The position numbers and the translations under genes were made by a program. From Metabacillus endolithicus (GTDB lineage Bacteria > Bacillota > Bacilli > Bacillales > Bacillaceae): a stretch of 64,000 nt of DNA. The notes under the pieces were generated by a model. The model saw only the letters and a program-made list of their open reading frames with translations. It made no database searches and was not told the DNA's origin. Positions within the stretch are counted from its first letter, which is position 1; the number at the start of each line of letters is the position of its first letter. Positions 27,018 through 35,070 of this stretch are shown piece after piece. The DNA lies in contig NZ_CP095550.1 in the NCBI RefSeq assembly GCF_023078335.1, positions 558,001-622,000 of the forward strand, in the 5' to 3' direction.

Positions 27018-28947
27018 TCATTCTTCTTCACCTACCTGATGTGCAATTCGACGAGCATACTCTGAATGAGGATCTTCTTTCATAAGAGTTTTCCAAGTTT
27101 TCATTGCTTTGTCTATGAAACTAGTTTTTTTGTATAAATGCCCTAAATCATACAACAGTTTTAAATACTGCTCTTTTGTAATTGGAGCATTTTCGCGATT
27201 GTTTTCATATGCTGATTTAACCGATTTAAAATCTTTAGCCGCCTTGTCGCTAGTATGGAAAAATCCTTCCGGTAAACACATATAAATACAGCCTCGCAAA
27301 TATTTTAATTCTGGGTCATCAGATTTAATGCAAGATTTTAATAGTTTTAAGCCTTTAATTGTTTCACCAAACATTTCTTGTGGATCACTTGCAAATTTGC
27401 CCTTTAACGCAACAGATGCTGCATAATAGGTTTTAGCAATTTCACAATCTGGAAAAGCATCCTTTGCTTTTTCCCATGCTTCTAAGCTTTGTTTAGCTGC
27501 AGCCTTACTACCTTTTGCACCTAAGTGATGCATTTCTTTTGCTGCTTCATATAGCTTTTCTTTTGTTACAGTAGAAAGGGTCCGAAGATCAATTTCCTTA
27601 TAAGAGTGAATGGTTAATTTCTCTTGAACTCTCTCTTTTATATCTTTAGAAGGTCTGAGCTTTAATAGCTTATTCCATGTTTCATGTGCAGCATCAAGCA
27701 TATCTAGCTTTTCATATGCAAAACCTAGATCAAATAGTAGTTGATGATGTGTGTCTGCTCCCGTTTCTTTAAGATAATCTTCAGCTTTTAATAATGTTTC
27801 TATATCACTTACAGCGATCGCAGCTCTTCTAAAGAAAAGTTCCGGTAAACGCAAGCAGTGCCTCGAGCGAATGGCACGTAACTCATGCAAAGACGGATGT
27901 TCATTGATTAAGCTATCCATTGCCTTCATAGACTTAATAGCTGAACCAAACATTTCGTACGTGTTAATAGAATCACGACCTTGCATAGACTGAAGGTCAA
28001 TATGAATCATTTCTACCTCTGGTGAAGGATTGGTTAACACAAAAACATCAAAGAAATTAAGAGCTTCTTTTACATCATCAGCATCACCATATAATGCCTT
28101 TTGATAATATTCCATTGCTTCATCAGTGAAGTACCTTCATTAGAAACTTCATAATTATTGTCCACCGGTTTAGCTTTATCTTCAGCTTCATTAAAATTTC
28201 CACCATGTTTAAGTGCTTTTAATTTTTCCTGGTAATTTGTAGCTTTTTCTAGTTGATTTGTTCGTTTACATGCTTCAACTAAGTTCTTTAATACTTCTGT
28301 ATACTCAGCTTCCGATAGAATAGATGAGTTCCCTTCAAATGCAGTTACCAAGTATGAAAAATCCTCAATTGCAGTAGATGTTCGTTGAAAATATAATTCA
28401 GGTAGACGATAGCACACATTTCCTCTTAAAAATCTTGCTAGAACAAGATCAGGAGAAGTTTCAACTACTTCGTCTAGTTGTTTTAAACCTTCTAATGCAT
28501 ATTTCATTTTGTCTGTTACACTATTTGCATCTCTTGCTAGTAGAGTTGTGGCACTTCCATAGTAAGCTTTTATTTCCAAATTTTTCGGCTGCTTTTTAGA
28601 AAACTCTTTTAGTGATGAATAAGCTTTCTTTACAGCTAGTTTATTGCCCTTAATACCTGCATCATGATCCTTAATAGCCTCTTCTAAAGGTGACTGAGAT
28701 TGGACAGGCTTTTACTAGTTTTATTTGACAAATCTTCTTCTTTTTTTATTTTTGTTGGAACATGATTAGAAGTAGTTTGTTCTTTCACTTGCTGATTCCT
28801 TGTTTTAGTAGTTGCTGCTTCCATATTGTTTAATTGTGGCTGGGTATACTGAGCAACTTTTTTATTGATTACTTTTTTTGCTTTATTCATAAAAGGGTTT
28901 GTTTTCATTAATGATTCCAACAAATCTTCTCTTTTTCTGAAACTCAA
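27018..28947 (-). pseudogene. Large TPR-like repeat protein with two frameshifts
   Basis: One gene of about 643 residues split by two indels. It starts at TTG 28947 (GGGGGTGA upstream) with a basic, Gln/Thr/Lys-rich N-terminus of about 85 residues. Near 28710-28713 a base is missing from a run of T (A on the coding strand); restoring it gives SKKPVQSQSPLEEAIKDHDA. Near 28125 another base is missing (TSL-DEAMEYYQKAL). The rest consists of three copies of a roughly 170-residue helical module with a signature LRxxxxxRLPExxFxR: FLRGNVCYRLPELYFQR, AIRSRHCLRLPELFFRR, YLRGCIYMCLPEGFFH. Each ends in a TPR-like AxxxWxxLLKxxP. Probably a cytosolic scaffold for the operon's enzymes; function unknown. 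Confidence 0.72.
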
Positions 28948-28949
28948 GT

Positions 28950-29516
28950 TTATTCACCCCCTGTTTTCCTTGCCTGTTCAACAAGTTTTTTATATTTTCC
29001 GCTATTTATTTTTAGTAGTTTCTCCCAAGTATTCTCGGCATTTTTAGAATCACCGATTGTTTGATATGAACTACCTAGATTTAATAGAAACTCACAGTAT
29101 TGGTCTTTTGAAATATCAGTTTTCTTTTTTTCATAATCACTAATTAAAAACTGAAAATCTTCAATAGCAGTTTTTGTTCGTTTAAAATACATTTCGGGCA
29201 ATCGATAAGCAACGTTTGCTCGAAGCATTCTTATTTCTGTGTGATTTGGTTCTGCCTTTACTGCCTTATCAAGAGCTTTTAATCCTCTTTTTGCTAAGTT
29301 CATTTTTTCAATTAAATCAGGGTGATCTCTTGCTATTAGGGCAGATGAACTTCCAAAATATGCTTCAACAATGCTATGATTCATAGCTTGCAGCTTTATT
29401 TTTTTCAAAATATCAAAAGCTTTTTTTGCTGCTTGTTGATCTCCATCGATTGCCTTTTGGTGAAGTTTTACTGCCTCTTCAAAGTCTTTTTTCCAATCAC
29501 CTTTTTGATAAGTCAA
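28950..29516 (-). CDS. TPR-like single-module protein, first gene of the operon
   Basis: 188 residues from the TTG at 29516, chosen because AAAAGGAGGT sits 7 bases upstream; a GTG nine bases earlier overlaps it. It is a single copy of the same module found three times in the next gene: EAYFGSSSALIARDHPDLIE, ANVAYRLPEMYFKRTKTA and AENTWEKLLKINSGKY. The helical pairs are of the TPR class. No signal peptide. It ends 2 bp before the larger repeat protein, so the two are cotranscribed and probably arose by module duplication. Confidence 0.75.
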   Translation of the reverse strand: MTYQKGDWKKDFEEAVKLHQKAIDGDQQAAKKAFDILKKIKLQAMNHSIVEAYFGSSSALIARDHPDLIEKMNLAKRGLKALDKAVKAEPNHTEIRMLRANVAYRLPEMYFKRTKTAIEDFQFLISDYEKKKTDISKDQYCEFLLNLGSSYQTIGDSKNAENTWEKLLKINSGKYKKLVEQARKTGGE

Positions 29517-29915
29517 TCCTTCCACCTCCTTTTAACCAATACATGTTCGTAAATCTATCTCACTCAATCTTCTTGAGTACATTTACAACTTATGTGAATG
29601 ATAAAGTATGGTGATAGACATTAATGGAAAAGAAGATATTTGATGATAGAGTCTACAATGTAAGCGATATCATTTAATTTATTCTTGATGTTCTTATTGT
29701 TGTATAGACTATTAAACCTATTTAAAGAAGAATTTTAAAAATGTGCTTTATGAGCTTAAATATCCTCTTTAAGAGGTCAATTAAAGAAAAGGCTATTCCT
29801 ATTAGAACAAAGAATAAAATTCTATATCGCCCAAAATATGAATCATTTATGCAAATTTAAGCATAAAAAAACCATCAGATTTTGTCTGACAGTTAAAAAG
29901 ACCAAAAAAACTAGT
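29517..29915. other. Intergenic region with the promoter area of the operon
   Basis: About 400 bp without a gene. On the minus strand CATACTTTA (29602-29610) resembles a sporulation sigma-E/K -10 box (CATANNNTA), but no matching -35 is visible. A short palindrome CCTCTT-T-AAGAGG lies at 29764-29776. The left part holds the operon leader and the AAAAGGAGGT ribosome binding site. Confidence 0.35.
29867..29893 (-). terminator. Terminator of the DUF421 gene
   Basis: On the minus strand CTGTCAGA-CAAAA-TCTGATGG is followed by seven Ts. Confidence 0.6.
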
Positions 29916-30545
29916 TTATTGGAGATGACTAGGAGGTGTTGGACTGTGTTTACCTTTTGTTATTTCAGTAAATAAAGTCGTATTCTGTGTTGATGGTTGA
30001 TTTGGCTGCATATTAAGGTCTAATGGAATGCCACCCATTGATTGCTTTATTTGCTGAATTTCCTGTAAGATCATATTTATATCTTCTTTTGTTGCTGGCT
30101 TTTTATTCTCTTTTAATTCAAAACCAATTTGACCATTTGGTTCTAATGTTGCATATTTAATATCTTCCATCTTATTAACATTTGATTGTCTTAGCTTCAT
30201 TTCCAATAAGTCAACTGAAAGGCGGAGCTTTTTTAATTGACCTTCTTGTAGTTTTCCATCTTTAATTAAGATTTTGGCTTTTCCTGAAATGAACTTTTCA
30301 AGCTTATCAGATTTTATTTGAGTAAATTCCACTACTACAAGGGTTAGGACAAGGGTTAAACCAACCACTAATGTTGTCCATACATTTTTCCCAACTAACG
30401 GTTGAACAAGTAAAGATCCAATCCCAATCATAATCACTACTTGAGCTAATGTCATTTGCGAGATTGACTTTCTTCCTGCTATTCTTAAGAGGATTGTCCC
30501 GCCAATCACAATAATGACGCTTTTCCAGATCAAATCCAAATCCAT
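29916..30545 (-). CDS. DUF421 (YetF-type) membrane protein
   Basis: 209 residues from the ATG at 30545, behind AAAGGTGG. Three N-terminal membrane helices (IWKSVIIVIGGTILLRIAG, MTLAQVVIMIGIGSLLVQPL, WTTLVVGLTLVLTLVVVEF) precede the typical YetF cytosolic beta-domain (SGKAKILIKDGKLQEGQLKK, then LRQSNVNKMEDIKYATLEPN and GQIGFELK). The C-terminal 50 residues are a Pro/Thr/Gln-rich tail. Family members (YetF, YkjA, YrbG, YdfS) are spore or cell membrane proteins of unknown molecular function. Divergent from the next gene. Confidence 0.85.
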   Translation of the reverse strand: MDLDLIWKSVIIVIGGTILLRIAGRKSISQMTLAQVVIMIGIGSLLVQPLVGKNVWTTLVVGLTLVLTLVVVEFTQIKSDKLEKFISGKAKILIKDGKLQEGQLKKLRLSVDLLEMKLRQSNVNKMEDIKYATLEPNGQIGFELKENKKPATKEDINMILQEIQQIKQSMGGIPLDLNMQPNQPSTQNTTLFTEITKGKHSPTPPSHLQ

Positions 30546-30635
30546 GGTTAATAAAACCACCTTTATCATTAGTTAATATTATTTTTAGTAAATTCCCTTA
30601 TTTTATGCTTTTTAAGAAAGAAAGGATAGAAATGA

Positions 30636-31799
30636 ATGACAAACAGATTCAAATTAATTGATTCACTTCGAGGCCTTGCATTGTTTGGAATACTTCTCGT
30701 TAATATGAAGAGCTTTCAATCTCCAGAGTTCATCGATACGATGTTTAACAAAGCTTCTTATAAAAATGATTTTGATCAAGGACTTTATTACTTTTTGCAA
30801 CTGTTTATTCAAATGAAATTTTACCCCATTTTTTCCTTTTTATTTGGATTGAGTTTTTACCTTTTTATGATTAAATCAACCCTTTCCAGATTTGTTTCAA
30901 GAACACTTTTTCTATTTTTGATCGGAATAATCCACCTTATCTTTATTTGGTATGGTGACATTTTACATGTTTACGCGATAACAAGTGTGTTTCTCCTATT
31001 CTTCCGTAAGGTTTCGAGCAAAAAGGTTGTAATATGGAGTATATGCTTATTATTTGCTTACCATTTATTTCTTTTCGCGTCTATATTTGTTCCTGCTTCG
31101 ACGATTCCAACAGCGAACCAAAGTCGAATCGCATTAGAGTATATTCACATGTATAAGGAAGCTCCTTATTTTGAATGGGTATTGTTTCGCTTTAACATTG
31201 AAGTATTGCCGATACTTCAACAGCTACCAATTGTCATGATTCCTGTATTAGGGTGGTTTTTATTAGGTTTGTACGCAGGAAAAGAGAAGCTATATGAGAG
31301 AACCCACAGAAATATAGTTCGTATAAATAAGTGGTGGAAAATTAGTTTATTTTTAAGCTTGATCACAGTATGTTTGAATGGACTAGCTATATTTAAAAAC
31401 TTAGATGACAGTATTACCTATTTTCTTACTAGCTTGAGTGGTCTTTTTCTTGCTATTTTTTATATCACGGCGATCTATTTGCTTAGAAGTCGGGATATTT
31501 TTAAGAAGATTCTTTCTCCCTTCCAATATGTTGGGAGAATGTCACTGACCAATTATTTAGCTCAATCCATAATGGTCATCTCCTTTTTTCGTTTTTTTCA
31601 CATGTATAACACCCTAACTCTTACTGAAGGGTTGTTAATCAGTGTAGCTCTCTTTGTCATACAGCTTGGAATTAGTTATATATGGTTATCTTACTTCTAC
31701 TATGGTCCAGTAGAATGGATTTGGCGCAGCTTTACTTATCAAAAAATAAGTCCTTTTTTCATTAACAAAGAATCACACAAGTTAAAAATCCAAAAATAA
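30636..31799 (+). CDS. DUF418-family polytopic membrane protein
   Basis: 387 residues. The N-terminus has the family signature FKLIDSLRGLALFGILLVNM, followed by about nine further membrane helices, and the C-terminal DUF418 core (FQYVGRMSLTNYLAQSIMV, then GPVEWIWRSFTYQ). Related proteins are E. coli YeiB and B. subtilis YrkO/YxaH; they resemble acyltransferase-3 and heparan-N-acetyltransferase membrane folds, but activity is unproven. ATG at 30636 follows AAAGGATAG. Single gene. Confidence 0.85.
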   Translation: MTNRFKLIDSLRGLALFGILLVNMKSFQSPEFIDTMFNKASYKNDFDQGLYYFLQLFIQMKFYPIFSFLFGLSFYLFMIKSTLSRFVSRTLFLFLIGIIHLIFIWYGDILHVYAITSVFLLFFRKVSSKKVVIWSICLLFAYHLFLFASIFVPASTIPTANQSRIALEYIHMYKEAPYFEWVLFRFNIEVLPILQQLPIVMIPVLGWFLLGLYAGKEKLYERTHRNIVRINKWWKISLFLSLITVCLNGLAIFKNLDDSITYFLTSLSGLFLAIFYITAIYLLRSRDIFKKILSPFQYVGRMSLTNYLAQSIMVISFFRFFHMYNTLTLTEGLLISVALFVIQLGISYIWLSYFYYGPVEWIWRSFTYQKISPFFINKESHKLKIQK

Positions 31800-31871
31800 T
31801 TTCCAAATTGTATAACAACGAATAAAACAGGTAAAAATAAAATGTTGATAAATTTTTAGGAGGTTATACAA

Positions 31872-32054
31872 TTGGATATGAATCGAGTAAAACAAATCTT
31901 ATCTTCGTCTGCTGATATTAAAGTCATGTATAATGGTAGTTCTGTTTGGATTGATGAATTGCATGAAGAGCAAGGAATGGTTACTTGTCATTTAAGAGGA
32001 CCACTTGAAGAACGTTCACAGGTAAGTGTTGCAGAACTAAAAGAAGTAGAGTAA
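31872..32054 (+). CDS. sspH: H-type small acid-soluble spore protein
   Basis: 60 residues from the TTG at 31872, spaced 7 bases from TAGGAGGT. MNRVKQILSSSADIKVMYNG followed by SSVWIDELHEEQGMVTC matches the SspH family (minor SASP with RAKxIL, VxYxGxxVWI, and an EexGMA-like segment). Made in the developing spore; role in resistance or outgrowth is minor and not well defined. No sigma-G promoter was recognised with confidence. Confidence 0.85.
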   Translation: MDMNRVKQILSSSADIKVMYNGSSVWIDELHEEQGMVTCHLRGPLEERSQVSVAELKEVE

Positions 32055-32192
32055 TACGAAGGTTATTAAATAAAGCTAATCAGGCATATATAAGGTAATA
32101 ACATAGGAATTTGTTAACATTTATACATATTGTTAGAAAAAATGTGTATAATGTACTTAGTACTAAATCTCCTTACTAAAGGATGTGTTGAT

Positions 32193-32402
32193 ATGAGATT
32201 TCAACAACAAGTTGAAAAACCACCAGAGGTAAGCTTAAAAATTTGGACTTGTGGTTCAGAAGATTGTAATGGTTGGATGCGTGATAATTTTAAATCAAAC
32301 GAAGAGCCTGATTGTCCTCTTTGTGGACACGCAATGATTGAAGAAGAACGCACATTACCTGTTCTAGAGAATTTTTCCGCTGTAAGCCACAAAAAGGAAT
32401 AA
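32193..32402 (+). CDS. ydjO: YdjO-family cold-inducible small zinc-ribbon protein
   Basis: 69 residues from the ATG at 32193, preceded by AAAGGATG; the open frame extends upstream but without a site. KIWTCGSEDCNGWMRDNF holds one Cys pair and PDCPLCGHAMIEEERTLPVL the second, forming a small zinc ribbon. Length equals B. subtilis YdjO (69). The protein is cytosolic; function unknown, annotated as cold-inducible in relatives. Confidence 0.85.
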   Translation: MRFQQQVEKPPEVSLKIWTCGSEDCNGWMRDNFKSNEEPDCPLCGHAMIEEERTLPVLENFSAVSHKKE

Positions 32403-32429
32403 TTTCATACACAACAGTAATACTGTTCA

Positions 32430-32467
32430 AAATAAAATTCCATGTTTTTACATGGAATTTTATTTTT
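32430..32467 (+). terminator. Terminator after ydjO
   Basis: AAATAAAATTCCATG and CATGGAATTTTATTTTT form a long stem. A small AACAG/CTGTT hairpin (32413-32427) precedes it. Confidence 0.85.
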
Positions 32468-32570
32468 ATTTATTTCAGGCCGAATCATGCAATATGTAGT
32501 ATATTGTTCTTTAGGAAGGTTTTCCACAGTGAAAATTGTGAGAAAACAATGAAGGTAACTGAGGTGTAAA

Positions 32571-33245
32571 ATGTCTTGGATTGATGAGCAACTTATGAAG
32601 CATATTTTTGTATACAGTAAAGATCCATTCGATCCCGTTATTGTCAATAACATACCGAACGGATGGAAACTAATTGGAAAAGGTAATTTTGCAGCTGTAT
32701 TTACTCATCCTTCTTTAGACGGAAAAGTAGTAAAGGTTTATGCTGAAAACCGTGAAGGGATTACAGAAGAAATCATGGTTTATAAAAAACTTGGAGAACA
32801 CAATGCATATTCAAGATTATATGAGTATGGAGAAAGATATCTTGTTCTTAAAAAACTAGAAGGAATTACGCTTTACCAAGCCTTTAGTACAGGAACATTT
32901 ATACAAAAAACTGTAATTGAAGATGTAGACAAAGCCATACATTTTGCTAAATCAAAAGGGTTAAATCCTACTGATATACATGGAAAGAATATTACAATGA
33001 AAGATGGTAAAGGATATATAGTTGATGTATCCGACTTTTTAAAAACCTATTCCTGCCCAAAGTGGAAGCACTTTAAAAGGGGTTACTATTTAATCTATCT
33101 ACCATTATTTAAAAACATTCGTATCCCTTTCCCTCATTGGCTACTAGAAAGAATTCGCAAAAGCTATCAATTTTACTTACTAGTAACCGGCTTTAGAAGA
33201 AAACAAGAATTATATAGTAATAAAAATAGATCTAACTTATCTTAA
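32571..33245 (+). CDS. Protein-kinase-like protein (YrzF type)
   Basis: 224 residues with a small eukaryotic-type kinase fold. The glycine loop is GKGNFAAVFTHP, the ATP-anchoring Lys lies in GKVVKVYAE and the helix Glu in ITEEIMVYKKL. The catalytic loop reads PTDIHGKNITM and the metal site GYIVDVSDF. These replace HRDxKxxN and DFG, so the class is YrzF/RIO-like rather than canonical PknB. The C-terminus is basic and partly hydrophobic (YYLIYLPLFKNIRIPFPHWL), possibly membrane-associated. GAGGTG precedes the ATG at 32571. Activity and substrate unknown. Confidence 0.78.
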   Translation: MSWIDEQLMKHIFVYSKDPFDPVIVNNIPNGWKLIGKGNFAAVFTHPSLDGKVVKVYAENREGITEEIMVYKKLGEHNAYSRLYEYGERYLVLKKLEGITLYQAFSTGTFIQKTVIEDVDKAIHFAKSKGLNPTDIHGKNITMKDGKGYIVDVSDFLKTYSCPKWKHFKRGYYLIYLPLFKNIRIPFPHWLLERIRKSYQFYLLVTGFRRKQELYSNKNRSNLS

Positions 33246-33278
33246 GCACCTCTGGGGTTAATTATAATCATCCATAAG

Positions 33279-33316
33279 AAAGGCACGCTGTTAATCGTTC
33301 TGCGTGCCCTTTTTGT
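33279..33316. terminator. Bidirectional terminator
   Basis: AAAGGCACGC and GCGTGCCCTTTTT form the stem, between the kinase-like gene and the convergent reductase gene. Confidence 0.85.
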
Positions 33317-34116
33317 TATTCTTCTCCCTTTGCTTTTTTATTCGTTGCAATAACAGCCTGTTGAACAAGTTGAGTAAACTGACCATTTTGTAACACCTTG
33401 ATCCCTTCTGCTGTCGCACCTCCGGGTGTTGTTACTTGTTCCCTTAGTTCCCGCGCAGAAAGATTTCCTTTAAGCATCTCTGCAGATCCAATTACCATTT
33501 CGTTTACTAATTTCTCAGCCACCTCAGATGATACCCCCATCTTTTCAGTAAACTCTATTAGTGTTTCAACGAAAAGATAAACAAAAGCCGGTGCACTCCC
33601 AGTAACGGCAGTTAAATCATGAATTTGTTGTTCAGTGCAATATTGTGATGCTCCAATGGAATTTACTAGCATTTCCATTTGCTTCTTATGTTTATCTTTA
33701 ACAAACTTTCCATATGTATAAAGTGAAATGGAATGACCAATTGTAGCTGCCGTATTTGGCATTATCCATCCAACAGGAGTGTTAGTTGGAAGGTTATCCT
33801 CTAAGTAGGCAGGTCCGATTCCTGCTGCTACTGTTACAATAAACTGATTGGTTATGTAAGGACTTATTCTCTTAAGAATATCTTTATGTTCACCTGGCGG
33901 CATCGCCAATACAATAACATCTACTCTTTTAATAAACTTTTCAATTTCATGGATTGCATTAGCTTTATACTTTTTAGCTAATTCAGTAAGTCTCTCTGGA
34001 TTTGATCTGTTCGAAACATAGATATGACTTATTTGTTCATCGCTTTTTTGGTATAACCCAGATATGATTGCCTCTGCCATTCTACCTGCACCAATAAATA
34101 GTATCGAATTTCTCAT
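33316..34116 (-). CDS. proC: Pyrroline-5-carboxylate reductase
   Basis: Last step of proline synthesis: NAD(P)H-dependent reduction of P5C to proline. 266 residues from the ATG at 34116 (AAAGAGG upstream). Rossmann motif ILFIGAGRMAEAIISGL, then VLAMPPGEHKDIL and MPNTAATIGHSISLY. The C-terminal dimer domain carries the family signature from DLTAVTGSAPAFVYLFVE to REQVTTPGGATAEGI. Bacillus has several paralogues (ProG, ProH, ProI, ComER); which one this is cannot be told from the sequence alone. A structured RNA with its own terminator lies 130 bp upstream on the same strand. Confidence 0.88.
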   Translation of the reverse strand: MRNSILFIGAGRMAEAIISGLYQKSDEQISHIYVSNRSNPERLTELAKKYKANAIHEIEKFIKRVDVIVLAMPPGEHKDILKRISPYITNQFIVTVAAGIGPAYLEDNLPTNTPVGWIMPNTAATIGHSISLYTYGKFVKDKHKKQMEMLVNSIGASQYCTEQQIHDLTAVTGSAPAFVYLFVETLIEFTEKMGVSSEVAEKLVNEMVIGSAEMLKGNLSARELREQVTTPGGATAEGIKVLQNGQFTQLVQQAVIATNKKAKGEE

Positions 34117-34243
34117 CCTGTACCTCTTTCTTCTCATATTTCCTATTACGATATGTTATTTTTGGAAATTATTCAAATCAAACTGTTAATTCTAAAAGGT
34201 CACGACAATATTATATTCGTACTTATATGAATTTTTACAAATA

Positions 34244-34340
34244 AAAAGAGACGCCTATAAAGACGTCTCCTGCGTATTGAGGCGAAAAACTGCACGCCAC
34301 ATCGTGCATTTAGCCTTCCGGCATGTTTTTCGACTTACAC
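34244..34340 (-). ncRNA. Structured RNA candidate (three-way junction plus terminator) upstream of proC
   Basis: Read on the minus strand: an outer stem CGAAAAAC/GTTTTTCG (34325-34332 with 34283-34290) encloses a hairpin GCC-GGAA-GGC (34313-34322) and a hairpin TGCACG-ATGTGG-CGTGCA (34291-34308). A perfect GAGACG/CGTCTC terminator follows (34248-34269) with a T run. No open reading frame fits. It could be an independent small RNA or a leader attenuator of proC, whose start is about 130 nt further on. I could not match it to a known riboswitch class. Confidence 0.5.
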
Positions 34341-34452
34341 AATTCAGCTCATCGCTAGATAAATATAACATAATGCTAGCAATAAGAAAAGAGGAAAATT
34401 TAAGAAGATGGTATACCCGAAATTTTCTTTATTTAATCACAATATAAAAAAG

Positions 34453-34470
34453 TTAGTAGAATTCTACTAA
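34453..34470. repeat. Perfect 18-bp palindrome (operator candidate)
   Basis: TTAGTAGAATTCTACTAA is fully self-complementary and lies about 25 bp upstream of the predicted promoter of the YflT-like gene. Confidence 0.45.
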
Positions 34471-34494
34471 ATTAACTAGTAACATGCATTTTAT

Positions 34495-34519
34495 GTTTAA
34501 TACATCGTATTTTGTGTAA
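34495..34519 (+). promoter_or_regulatory. Possible sigma-B promoter of the YflT-like gene
   Basis: GTTTAA (34495-34500), 13-bp spacer, GTGTAA (34514-34519). The -35 is perfect, the -10 fits GGGTAT at 4 of 6. YflT proteins are sigma-B-controlled in B. subtilis, which supports it. Confidence 0.5.
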
Positions 34520-34556
34520 TAGAATACTATAACATTTTAAAGGAGGAAGTTAGTAT

Positions 34557-34901
34557 ATGAAACCTTATATTGAAGAATTCCAAAATGAAGACAAGCTGGA
34601 GCAAGCTGTAAATAATCTTAAAAATAAAGGTGTACAAGCTAATGACCTTTATGTGTTAACACATGATGACGAACGAACAGAAAGAATTTCTGATAAAGCA
34701 GAAACAAATGTGATTGGTATTGAGGAAACAGGTTTAAATCAAGCTGTTGAAAACTTTTTTAGTAAAAAAGGTGACGAACTCCGAAATCAATTATATGAAA
34801 TAGGGTTTTCAGAAGATGAAGCACAAACATATGAAGAAAAACTTGATGAAGGAAAAGCTTTATTAATTGTAACAAATGCTGAACAATATCATTTAGTATA
34901 A
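34557..34901 (+). CDS. yflT: YflT-family general stress protein
   Basis: 114 residues behind AAAGGAGGAAG. The YflT N-terminal domain (KPYIEEFQNEDKLEQAVNNL, then NDLYVLTHDDERTERISDKA) is followed by an acidic C-terminal half (IGFSEDEAQTYEEKLDEGKA then LLIVTNAE). It resembles B. subtilis YflT and the general stress protein 17M family; cytosolic. Function unknown beyond stress induction. Its own terminator follows. Confidence 0.83.
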   Translation: MKPYIEEFQNEDKLEQAVNNLKNKGVQANDLYVLTHDDERTERISDKAETNVIGIEETGLNQAVENFFSKKGDELRNQLYEIGFSEDEAQTYEEKLDEGKALLIVTNAEQYHLV

Positions 34902-34909
34902 TGTAAATG

Positions 34910-34945
34910 AAAGGGAGCTCTAGAATATTAGAGCTCCCTTTCCCC
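34910..34945 (+). terminator. Terminator after the YflT-like gene
   Basis: AAAGGGAGCTCTA (34910-34922) pairs with TAGAGCTCCCTTT (34929-34941). Confidence 0.85.
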
Positions 34946-35070
34946 TTTCATTACCCACATTACTTTCAATCTACCCTCACATACCGATTATCTTGAAACT
35001 TTTTGTACAAATTAGACAAGTTCTCCTTTCTAAAGTCATATAGTTAAATTGAGACATGCTTAGGGGGGAT

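Noticed and set aside
29602..29610. Sigma-K or sigma-E promoter of the aromatic operon
   Set aside because: CATACTTTA fits a -10 but no -35 is found at the right spacing, so it is only mentioned as a weak possibility.
32130..32192. N-terminal extension of the YdjO protein
   Set aside because: The upstream part of the frame lacks a ribosome binding site; ATG 32193 gives the exact YdjO length of 69.
34244..34400. Hammerhead ribozyme or c-di-GMP / purine riboswitch
   Set aside because: The CUGAUGA core is imperfect (GCGAUGAG) with no stem II, and the junction loops lack the conserved c-di-GMP or purine nucleotides.
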